A stretch of DNA of 64,000 nt. Origin: Streptomyces sp. NRRL S-350 (lineage in GTDB: Bacteria; Actinomycetota; Actinomycetes; Streptomycetales; Streptomycetaceae). Below the pieces are notes generated by a model. That model had not been told where the DNA came from, did no database searches, and saw nothing but the letters and a program-made list of their open reading frames with translations. Positions 55,501 through 63,200 of the stretch are shown piece after piece; the stretch's first letter is position 1, and every line of letters begins with the position of its first letter. The stretch spans positions 269,830-333,829 of the forward strand of contig NZ_JOHO01000004.1 in assembly GCF_000719705.1 (NCBI RefSeq), given 5' to 3'. Made by a program: the position numbers and the translations under genes.

Positions 55501-56100
55501 TTCGCCGACGGCCGTCCACAGGCTGTGGACAGCCGCGCGCTCGCGGGCGAGGACGTCCGCCGGGTGATCGGGCTCTGCGCGCAGGACGCCCACGTCTTCG
55601 ACAGCTCGCTGCGCGAGAACCTGCGCCTCGCCCGGCCCGGCGCGGGGGAGGACGAGCTGCGCGCCGCACTGGCCGCCGCCCGGCTGCTGGACTGGACCGA
55701 AGGCCTGCCGGACGGCCTGGACACCATGGTCGGCGAGCACGGCGCCCGGCTCTCCGGCGGCCAGCGGCAGCGGCTCGCGCTCGCCCGAGCACTGCTGGCG
55801 GACTTCCCCGTCCTGGTCCTGGACGAGCCCGCCGAGCACCTGGACCTGCCCACCGCCGACGCGCTCACCGCCGACCTGCTGGCCGCCACCGAGGGCCGCA
55901 CCACCGTGCTGATCACCCACCGGCTGGCCGGGCTGGCCGACGCCACGGTGGACGAGGTGCTGGTGCTCGACGGCGGCCGGGTCGCCGAGCGGGGCCGGTG
56001 GTCGGAGCTGGTCGCCGACCCGGACGGGCGGCTGCACGCGATGTGGCGGCGGGAGCGGGAGGCGGACGCCCTGGCGTTGCCCGTCCCGGCACTCCGGTAG
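52570..56100 (+). CDS. cydCD: Fused CydD-CydC ABC exporter for cytochrome bd assembly
   Basis: A 1176-residue single chain holding both half-transporters that are separate (CydD and CydC) in E. coli; the fusion is normal in streptomycetes. The first half (1-550) has a six-helix membrane domain, then Walker A GPSGAGKS at 369-376 and signature LSAGQRQRLALARVLL. A linker of about 50 residues rich in Ala/Pro leads to the second half: a membrane domain with LISRASQMPPVLYLMMAVTS, VRAFGIGRSVFRYAERLVSH, Walker A GPSGSGKT at 952-959 and LSGGQRQRLALARALL. It exports thiols (cysteine or glutathione-like) or haem-linked reductant needed for bd oxidase assembly. The GTG start lies 4 bp past cydB. Confidence 0.95.
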   Translation: MKPVDPRLLGYARTTRAFLAGSVLLGAAGAALVVAQASLIAEIVVRAFQRGATLAELTTPLLLLALTAVGRGLVGWLTELTAHRSVARVKSTLRRRLLDHATALGPSYLAGRRTGELTTLATRGIDALDDYFARYLPQLALAVVVPVIVLLRVVGADFTSAAVIAGTLPLIPLFMVLIGMATQARMDRQWNTLARLSHHFLDVVAGLPTLKVFNRARTQAATIARITADYRRATLRTLRIAFVSSFTLELLSTLSVALVAVTVGFRLVDGTLDLETGLLILVLAPEVYAPIRQVGALYHSSVEGLTAADELFRVLETPLPAAGTTPAPDLTGARIHAEGLVVRHPGRTEPALDGAGLTLRPGTATALTGPSGAGKSTLLSVLLGLTAPDAGTVRITAADGRTYDLADLEPASWRRQIAWVPQHPHLFAGTIAENLRLYRPDATDEQLWTALRAAHALDFTTDLAAALGEDGAGLSAGQRQRLALARVLLADDRPLVLLDEPTANLDGASEAAVVDAVRALAEDPSRTVLVVAHRPALLAVAGERIRLAGAAPTPAAAALASVAPAVPPGPPAPLVHSGRPTDPAAVPDEPESEAGAAPRLALSVLLGTLALGCAVALMATSGYLISRASQMPPVLYLMMAVTSVRAFGIGRSVFRYAERLVSHDAVLRTLGTVRAAVYRRLSVLAPAGLPAFRRGDLLSRLVADVDAIQDHYLRWRLPAAVAGVVSLASTLALAAFLPAAGAVLGLGLLLAGAVVPALAARWSADAERRQAPARGRLSTAVVDAFTGTAELTVAGALPGRLAAVRTADAALTRLAARSAAGTALGTGLIALLTGLTVAAAAAVGIQGVRGGALAPVCLAVVVLTPLAAFEAVTGMPLAVRARRHSRAARARLDEVLDAPAPVAEPVEPLELPARPLPIAVRGLTVRHPGRQVDALAEVDLDLAAGRRIAVVGPSGSGKTTLAQALLRFLEPTAGSVTFADGRPQAVDSRALAGEDVRRVIGLCAQDAHVFDSSLRENLRLARPGAGEDELRAALAAARLLDWTEGLPDGLDTMVGEHGARLSGGQRQRLALARALLADFPVLVLDEPAEHLDLPTADALTADLLAATEGRTTVLITHRLAGLADATVDEVLVLDGGRVAERGRWSELVADPDGRLHAMWRREREADALALPVPALR

Positions 56101-56155
56101 TCGCGTCGTCGCGCCACCCCTTCGGACGAAAAGCGTACAAACTAGGCTTTCTCCC

Positions 56156-57964
56156 ATGGACCCCACGCCCGACCTGCCCGAGGCCGCCCCCGAGCCGACA
56201 CCCCACCGGGTGCCCGAGATCGCCTCGCTCGGCCTGGACACCCTGGTCACCGAGGTCGCCGAGCGCCTGCAGTCGGCCGCCGCGGTCACCGACCGGATGC
56301 AGCGGCTGCTGGAGGCGGTGGTCTCCATCGGGGCCGGACTGGACCTGCACGCCACCCTGCACCGGATCGCCACCGGCGCCGCCGAACTCGTCGACGCCCG
56401 CTACGCGGCCCTCGGCGTGATCGCCCCCGGCGGCACCGGCCTCGCCGACTTCATCCACGTCGGCGTGGACGACGACACCGCCGCCGCGATCGGCGCACTG
56501 CCCGACGGGCGCGGCATCCTCGGCGCGCTCATCGACCGCCCCGAACCGCTGCGGCTGGCCGACCTCGGCGCCGACCCGCGCTCCTCCGGCTTCCCGCCGG
56601 ACCACCCGCAGATGATGACCTTCCTCGGCGTGCCGATCCGGGTCCGCGACGAGGTGTTCGGCAACCTCTACCTCACCGAGAAGAAGGGCGGCGGCGCCTT
56701 CACCCCCGAGGACGAACAGGTGGTGCACGCCCTCGCCGCGGCGGCCGGCGTGGCGATCGAGAACTCCCGGCTGTACGAGGAGGGCCGCCGCCGCGAACGC
56801 TGGATCGCCGGCGCCGCCGCCGTCGCCACCGCGCTGCTCTCCGCCCAGCAGGCCGAGTCCGCGTTGACCGTCGCGGCCGAACAGGTACGGGAGTTGGCGG
56901 ACGCCGCGCTCGGCATGATCCTGCTGCCGACCGGCCCCGAGGGCGAGAGCGACGGGCAGCTGCGGGTCGCCCACGCCTCCGGCGAGGTGGCCGAGTTCGT
57001 CCGCGGCGAACTGCTGCCCAAGGAGAGCTTCGCGGCCCGGCTGCTGGCCGGGGAGAGCGTCTACCTGGACGACATGTCCAGCGACCCGACCGTGGTGATC
57101 CGGCTCGCCCGCCGCTTCGGCCCGTCCATGGCCGTGCCGATGGTCTCCGCCGGGCGGGTGCTCGGCGGGCTCTGCGTCTGGCGGCCGGTCGGCGCACTGC
57201 CGTTCACCGACAGCGAGAAGCAGCTCGCCGAGACCTTCGCCTCGCAGGCCGCCCTCGCCCTGCGGCTCGCCGAGGGCCAGCGCGACCAGCAGCGCCTGGC
57301 CGTCTTCCAGGACCGCGACCGGATCGCCCGCGACCTCCACGACCTCGTCATCCAGCGGCTGTTCGCCACCGGGATGATGCTGGAGAGCGCCGCCCGGCGG
57401 GCGGTCGTCCCCGAGGTGCGGACCGGCATCGGCAAGGCGGTCGACGAGCTGGACGCCACCATCCAGGAGGTCCGCACCACCATCTACGCCCTGCAGCACG
57501 ACAACCACGGCGACGCCCCGGACACCCTGCGCACCCGGGTGCTGCGGGAGGCCAGCCAGGCCGCGGCGGCGCTCGGATTCAAGCCGTCGGTGAGCTTCGT
57601 CGGTCCGGTGGAGAGCCTGGTCGGAGAGAAGACCGGACGTCAACTGCTCGCCGCCCTGAGGGAGATGCTCTCCAACACGGCGCGGCACGCACGGGCCTCC
57701 CGGGTCGGCGTGGAGATCGACGCGACCGTCCACCTCGGCGACGACGGCCGGCCGATGGGCGGCGACCCGGAGTGGCCGGACCGCGACGGGCGCCCGGGCG
57801 TCCTGCTCACCGTGACCGACGACGGGGTGGGCATCCCGGCGGGCGGCCGGCGCAGCGGACTGCTCAACCTCACCAGGCGCGCGGAGGCGCTCGGCGGCGA
57901 CGCGTGGCACGAGAGCGGGCCCTACCGCAAGGGGACGATGGTGCGCTGGACGGCCCGGCTCTGA
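56156..57964 (+). CDS. DevS/DosT-like GAF-GAF sensor histidine kinase
   Basis: A 602-residue soluble kinase with two GAF domains (about 55-205 and 225-385), a HisKA_3 domain with His395 in DLHDLVIQRLFATGMMLESA, and an HATPase (LLAALREMLSNTARHARASR; TDDGVGIP). The first GAF closely resembles the mycobacterial DevS/DosT haem sensor GAF (LPDGRGILGALI, EPLRLADLGADPRSSGFPPD, HPQMMTFLGVPIRVRDEVFG). His150 of PPDHPQM sits where I recall the proximal haem ligand (His149 in DevS). Lying directly after cydABCD, it could sense O2, NO or redox state. No response regulator is adjacent, so its partner is elsewhere. Haem binding is inferred. Confidence 0.88.
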   Translation: MDPTPDLPEAAPEPTPHRVPEIASLGLDTLVTEVAERLQSAAAVTDRMQRLLEAVVSIGAGLDLHATLHRIATGAAELVDARYAALGVIAPGGTGLADFIHVGVDDDTAAAIGALPDGRGILGALIDRPEPLRLADLGADPRSSGFPPDHPQMMTFLGVPIRVRDEVFGNLYLTEKKGGGAFTPEDEQVVHALAAAAGVAIENSRLYEEGRRRERWIAGAAAVATALLSAQQAESALTVAAEQVRELADAALGMILLPTGPEGESDGQLRVAHASGEVAEFVRGELLPKESFAARLLAGESVYLDDMSSDPTVVIRLARRFGPSMAVPMVSAGRVLGGLCVWRPVGALPFTDSEKQLAETFASQAALALRLAEGQRDQQRLAVFQDRDRIARDLHDLVIQRLFATGMMLESAARRAVVPEVRTGIGKAVDELDATIQEVRTTIYALQHDNHGDAPDTLRTRVLREASQAAAALGFKPSVSFVGPVESLVGEKTGRQLLAALREMLSNTARHARASRVGVEIDATVHLGDDGRPMGGDPEWPDRDGRPGVLLTVTDDGVGIPAGGRRSGLLNLTRRAEALGGDAWHESGPYRKGTMVRWTARL

Positions 57965-58151
57965 GCCCGGCCCAGCCGCCGCCGGGCCCGCCCCGGCTCG
58001 CCGGGCAGAGCCGCGGGAAAGTTGAACGAGAGAGAACTTCCCGACCAACGGCGCAAGTTGCGAACGCACCGGGCTTTCGGCAGCTCCGTGTGCACACATA
58101 GCTTTGCTCCGTCTCGGAGGGGAAACCGGACGGTCACCGGACGGAGGGGTA

Positions 58152-58577
58152 GTGGACGCTTCCGGCCGCGGTCACACCGCAGCAGGGGCAGGGCGAGGGG
58201 GGTTCCGCACCGAACGGGCCGCGGACGGGCGCTACCGCTGGCAGCTCAAGGCACCCAACGGCCGGGTGGTCGCGATCACCCCGGCCGTGTTCGAAACGGT
58301 CGGCGAGGCCGAACGCGGCTTCGACGGCCTGCGCCTCGGCGCGGCGGAGCTGACCGCGCGCATCACCCACGTCCGGGACGGCATCGGCTGGATCTGGGTC
58401 GTCCCCGGCTCGCGCAGCCTCCCCGAGGTGCGGTCCAGCCGGGCGTACGAACGCTACGCGACCTGCCAGAACGCCTTCCGGCGGTTCGCGGTGCTGCTCG
58501 CCAAACAGCCGCCGCGCGCACCGGAGCGCGAACGGCCGGAGCGCACACGGCCGTCGAGATGCCCCGACGGCCGCTGA
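58152..58577 (+). CDS. DUF1508 (YegP-like) protein
   Basis: A 141-residue protein with a DUF1508/YegP-like strand-helix unit at about 15-60 (RTERAADGRYRWQLKAPNGR, VVAITPAVFETVGEAERGFD) and a C-terminal region (WIWVVPGSRSLPEVRSSRAY) of unknown type. The GTG at 58152 follows GGAGGGGTA. The function is unknown; family members are small proteins linked to stress in other bacteria. It stands alone after the kinase gene. Confidence 0.72.
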   Translation: MDASGRGHTAAGAGRGGFRTERAADGRYRWQLKAPNGRVVAITPAVFETVGEAERGFDGLRLGAAELTARITHVRDGIGWIWVVPGSRSLPEVRSSRAYERYATCQNAFRRFAVLLAKQPPRAPERERPERTRPSRCPDGR

Positions 58578-58754
58578 GCGGCGGGGCCCGGGTGCGGCGC
58601 CCCGGCGAGGTGCGGCGCCGGACCGGCATGCGGGTCGAGGAGAGCCGGGCCGACCGGGCAGGTCTTCGGCGGGCCGCCCGGCCGGCGGACTCGGACCACG
58701 CCAACGGCCGCTTCGGACAAGGGAGTCATCGTCGACCCGGAGGGCGCGGCCCGC

Positions 58755-59582
58755 TCAGGCGAGGCCGAGCAGCCCCTCCAGCACCGCCGCGACGCCGTCC
58801 TGCTCGTTGCTCCCCGCGTGCAGCGGCACCGCCGCCAGCACCTGCGGGTGCGCGTTGGCGACGGCGTACGCGGTGCCGGCCCAGGCCAGCATCTCCAGGT
58901 CGTTCGGCATGTCCCCGAAGGCCACCACCTCGCTGCGGTCGATCCCGTGCCCGGCGCACCAGCGGGCCAGGGTGCTGGCCTTGGTGACGCCGGGCGCGCT
59001 GATCTCCAGCAGCGCCATCGGCGCCGAGCGGGTGATCTCCGCCAGGTGCCCGGCCGCCTCCCGGGCCTCGGCCAGGAACTTGTCCGGGTCCAGGTCCGGG
59101 TGCTTGGCCAGCAGCTTGTACAGGCCCCGGACCGGCCCGCCGGTCTCCAGCAGTTCCTCCGCCGAACCGACCGCGTGCTCCAGGTCGTCGCCCCACATCG
59201 GCACCGCGTAACCGGTCTCGCGGGCCCAGCCGTCCGGGTACTCGAAGGCGAACGCGGTGCCCGGCAGCTTGGCCCGCAGCGCCTCGACCACCGCCAGGGT
59301 GGTCTCCACCGACAGCGGGAAGGACTCCAGCAGCTCGCCGCGCCGGACGTCCACCACCGCGCCGCCGTTCGAGCAGATCGCCACCCCGTGGCCGCCGATG
59401 TGCGGGCTCACCTGCTGCATCCAGCGCGGCGGCCGCCCGGTCACGAACACCACCTGCACCCCGGCCGCCTCGGCCGCCGCCAGTGCCGCGGCGGTGCGGT
59501 CGGTGACGGTGCCGCCGGAGCAGAGCAGGGTGCCGTCCAGGTCGGTGGCGATGAGACGGGGGGCGGTGCGGGGTTCGGTCAC
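58755..59582 (-). CDS. Cof-type HAD hydrolase (phosphatase)
   Basis: A 275-residue HAD-IIB phosphatase. Motif I is LIATDLDGTLLCSGG (nucleophile Asp), motif II is VFVTGRPPRWM (Thr), and motif IV is VAFGDMPNDLEMLAWAG. A C2B-type cap lies between. It would dephosphorylate sugar phosphates, flavin or PLP-like small molecules. The GTG at 59582 is chosen because GAAGATGGA precedes it; in-frame starts at 59600 and 59609 are alternatives. It converges with the DUF1508 gene. Confidence 0.88.
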   Translation of the reverse strand: MTEPRTAPRLIATDLDGTLLCSGGTVTDRTAAALAAAEAAGVQVVFVTGRPPRWMQQVSPHIGGHGVAICSNGGAVVDVRRGELLESFPLSVETTLAVVEALRAKLPGTAFAFEYPDGWARETGYAVPMWGDDLEHAVGSAEELLETGGPVRGLYKLLAKHPDLDPDKFLAEAREAAGHLAEITRSAPMALLEISAPGVTKASTLARWCAGHGIDRSEVVAFGDMPNDLEMLAWAGTAYAVANAHPQVLAAVPLHAGSNEQDGVAAVLEGLLGLA

Positions 59583-59708
59583 CGGTCCATCTTCACCCAT
59601 CGGCGTCACCGGGGCACCGCCCCGGCAGCGGGCCGCCTGCCGGGCCTCGGGCGGTCCGCCGCCCGGTCCGCCGCGGGCGGCCGGGACAGGTCGGGCGCTT
59701 GATCCGGG

Positions 59709-59760
59709 GCAGGTCGGGGGCGGGTCCGGCGCAGGTCGGGGGCGGGTCCGGCGCAGGTCC
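59709..59760 (+). repeat. 22-bp direct repeat upstream of the HAD gene
   Basis: Two perfect tandem copies of GCAGGTCGGGGGCGGGTCCG plus GC (59709-59730 and 59731-59752) and a third partial copy. It lies in a non-coding stretch. Confidence 0.8.
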
Positions 59761-59876
59761 GGGGCTCGATCCGGCCCTTCGTGCGCCGTTTTCCGGCCGA
59801 TCCGCCCCCACCCGGGGTGTCGGCCCGGCCACGGCGGGCAGGACTGCCGACGGCCAACCCGTCGGCAGGAAGAGCC

Positions 59877-60065
59877 ATGCCCACTCGCCAGCTCCGTGAC
59901 CAGCCGCCCTCGCCCGCCCGCCCCGACTCCTCGGCCCCGGACGCGATCGACACCTCACGCGACCCGGTGCTGCTCGGCGACGTCCTCTTCCACACCGTCG
60001 CCGACCTCGCCCGCCGCGCCTGCGCCCCGAGCCTGCCCGCGCAACGGACCCGCCCCCACCCGTAG
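59877..60065 (+). CDS. Small hypothetical protein (62 aa)
   Basis: Starts at ATG 59877 after GGCAGGAAGAGCC, a good ribosome-binding site. It encodes a polar N-terminus followed by a helix-like segment DPVLLGDVLFHTVADLARRA and a Pro-rich end. No family is recognised. The coding status rests on the start signal alone. Confidence 0.4.
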   Translation: MPTRQLRDQPPSPARPDSSAPDAIDTSRDPVLLGDVLFHTVADLARRACAPSLPAQRTRPHP

Positions 60066-60097
60066 CGCCGGCCCGCCCCCACCCGTAGCGCCGCCCG

Positions 60098-60158
60098 GGG
60101 CTCCGGCACGCCGCCGCCCCGGGCTCCGGCACGCCCCCGACCGGGGCTCCGGCACGCC
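60098..60158 (+). repeat. 23-bp-period direct repeat before the giant secreted gene
   Basis: Three copies of GGGCTCCGGCACGCC at 60098-60112, 60121-60135 and 60144-60158, exactly 23 bp apart, with variable 8-nt spacers. A second pair of repeats (CCCACCCGTAGCGCC) lies just before, at about 60056-60093. Confidence 0.8.
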
Positions 60159-60284
60159 TCCCACCGGCCCGAACGCCCGTACGGAAAGAGGTGTCGGCGG
60201 TTTCGCGGCGGATGGTACGCTCCCGCCGCCTTGAGACCTTCAAGATCTTCACAAAATCCATCGCACCGGGGGGAACCGAACACC

Positions 60285-63200
60285 GTGCAGGCAAGACAGG
60301 CAAGAGCCGTACCGAACGAGCGAGGCCCGGGGGAGGCCGCACGAAGAGGCGGTTCGCGCCGCCTCGCTCTGCCCCTCCTCGCCGCCGCCACCGCCGTCGT
60401 CTCGCTCCTGGCGCCGGTCGGCGTCGCCGCCGCGGCGGACACCCCGCGCGCCGCCGACCCCGGCTCCCCGACGGCATCCGCCGCTCCCGCACCGAGCGGT
60501 GCCACGACCGCCACGGCCGCCACGCCGTCGGCCGGCCCGGCGAGCCCGGTGAACCCGGCGCCGGACGGCACCGTCACCGGCACCCCGCCCACCACGGCCA
60601 CACCGCCGCCGAGCGGGCGCTCCACCACTCCGCCTCCCGCGGCCCCGAACCCGGCCGCGAACACGGCCTCCTGCACGTCGATCCCGGCCTCGGCCCTCGC
60701 CTTCGGCGCCGCAGGCATCGACGGAAGCCTCCCCGCCGGGAACACCAGCGACTGCTACACCCTCTCCGTCCCGAGCGGCAGCGTGCTGCGGGCACCGGGG
60801 CTGAACGCCGGGAAGCCCGGCCAGAACGTCCACGCCGCGGTCACGGACTCGGCCGGGACGACGGTCTGCCAGTTCGAGGGCTTCAACGTCTCGCTGTGCA
60901 AGCTCACCGGCACCGGCCCCTACACCGTGACGGTCAGCGAGGCCTACCAGGCGGCCGCCACCTACACCCTGCGCCCGGCGCGGCTGGACCACCCCCAGGG
61001 GTGCGTCAGCGAACCGCTCGCACCGTACGGGGATCCCGGCGCCGCCGCCCTGAGCGGCACGGTGGCCTCGTACGGGGCCGACTGCTACAGCGTCACCGCC
61101 TCCTCGGCCGGCCGGCTCGGGATCCGGCTCACCACCGGATCCGCCTCGCTCTTCGACCCCGCGGGCACCAAGGTCTGCGACGTCGGAGCCGGCCTGACCA
61201 GGTGCACCCTGGCCGCCCCGGGCGCGTACGCACTGGTGGTCAAGGGCTCCGACGCCCCCGGCAACACGACTCCCTACCAGGTCGCCACCACCGCGTTGAG
61301 CGACCCGACCGGCTGCGCGGCCGCGGCGAACACCGACTTCGGCCGGCCGGCCGTCGACGGCAAGCCCGTCCTGGGGCTGCAGCTCGACTGCCTGCCCTTC
61401 GACGGCAGCCCCGGCCAGACCTTCACCGGCCTCGGCGCCCACAGCTGGATCACCGACGCCACCGGCGCCGACGGCTGCACCCAGGCCCCGCCGACAACCG
61501 GCTGCGTACTGACCGGGGCCGGCCCCTACCGGGTGCTCACGTTCATCCCCGTCAACGGCGGCGTCAGCACGTACCAGATCCAGCTCCACCGGATCAGCGA
61601 CCCGGCCGGGTGTCCGAGCGCGAGCCCGCAGGCATGGGGCGTCCCCGCCGACTCCTCGGCCGTGCCGTGCCGGATCCTCCACGCACCCTCCCCGGGCCAC
61701 TACCTCCTGGAGGCGGAGGGCGGGGTGTCGCTCTACCGCACGGACGGCAGCAGGCTGTGCCCCAACGGGGCCGACCTCTGCGACCTGCCGGCCGCGGGCA
61801 CCTACACCGCGCTGATCGCGGGCGGCTGGCAGTACGACGCGACCCGGCAGCTGCCGCTGGTCTTCCACGGGCCGACCGACACCCAGGGGTGCAGGACCGC
61901 CACGGACACCGGGGCGGCCGACGGCGCGCTGACCGGACGGCTCACCGGCGCCGGCCAGTACGACTGCTACACGCTGCCCAGCCTGCAGGGCTCGAAGCTC
62001 GCACTCCTCTCGCCCGCCCGCGCCGCGTTCGTGAACCCCACCACCCGGGTGGTCGACGCCACCGGCGCCGAACAGTGCAGCTCCACGTACGCCACCAGCT
62101 TCTGCGACCTGAAGGGCACCGCACCGTACCGGCTGCTGATCGGCACCGGCGCGACCGGCCAGAACCCGCTCGGGCAGTACTCCGTGACGGCGGCCCGCAC
62201 CAACGCCACCAACGGCTGCACGCCCTTCGCCGGGTCGGGCTACCCCGGCACCCCCGGTGCCACCGCCGCGCTCGACGCGAACCGCACCGCGGGCTGTTTC
62301 CTCATCCCGGCGGGTGCCCACGGCGCGAGCGAGATGGTCGACTTCGACTACAGCTCGCTGCCGGCCACGCCGCCCCAGACCCTGGCCGGCGAGCTGTACG
62401 TCTACGACCCCGCCGGCGCGGAGGCCTGCCGCACCTGGGCGTGGTCCTCCACGCAGGCGATGTGCCGACTGGACCCGGCCAAGGCCTACCTCGCCCTGCT
62501 GGTCGCCGACGGCACGAGCAACACCTTCCGGCTGATCCACCGCGACACCGGCACGGGTGCGGACTGCCAGACGGCGGCGGACACCCGGGTCGGCGGCACC
62601 CAGACCCGGGCGCTGCTCAGCTCCGGCCTGGACGCCCGGTGCACCCGCGTCGACGCGTCACCCACCGACCAGTTGGTGGTCTCGACCGCCGGTGACAACG
62701 GCGCGACCCACGTCACCGTGACCGACTCGAACGGGCAGCAGCGCTGCGCCACCGGCGCGTACCAGCTCCGGTGCACGGTGACCGGATCGATCGCCTACCA
62801 GCTGATCGTGTCGGCCTCCACCTTCAGCGGCGCGCCGATCAACGCCCACCTGGACATCTGGCGGACCGTCACCGATACCGGCTTCCCCGCCGAATGCCCG
62901 GCCGTGACCCCCGGTGCCTCCGGCTTCGGCCCGCTCACCGGCACCCTGACCGTCGACCACCCGGTGGCTTGCGCCGTCGTGCCGGTGAAGGCCCGGGACG
63001 CCTACACGGTGACCGGCGTGGGGGACGCGAACAACATCAGGGTCAGCATGCTGTCCAGGAACCTGGCGACCCAGGCCTACCTCGGCAACGACTACTGCGC
63101 GACCAACTCCGGTGCCACCCAGGCCGACTGCACCATCACGTTCGGCTCGCCCGACAGCAAGGCCCTGCTGCTCATCACCCCGCGCACGGCCGCCGACAGC

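Noticed and set aside
52975..56373. Open frame of 1132 codons antisense to cydCD
   Set aside because: Typical high-GC shadow frame with His/Gln/Gly/Arg-rich sequence and no domains; the plus strand encodes a complete ABC fusion.
59709..60158. CRISPR-like array
   Set aside because: Repeats are short (15-22 bp), spacers of 0-8 nt are too small, and no cas genes are present.
60191..62695. 834-codon plus-strand frame near the window end
   Set aside because: Arg/Pro-rich out-of-frame translation; the frame from 60285 has a signal peptide and regular Cys repeats and stays open to the edge.
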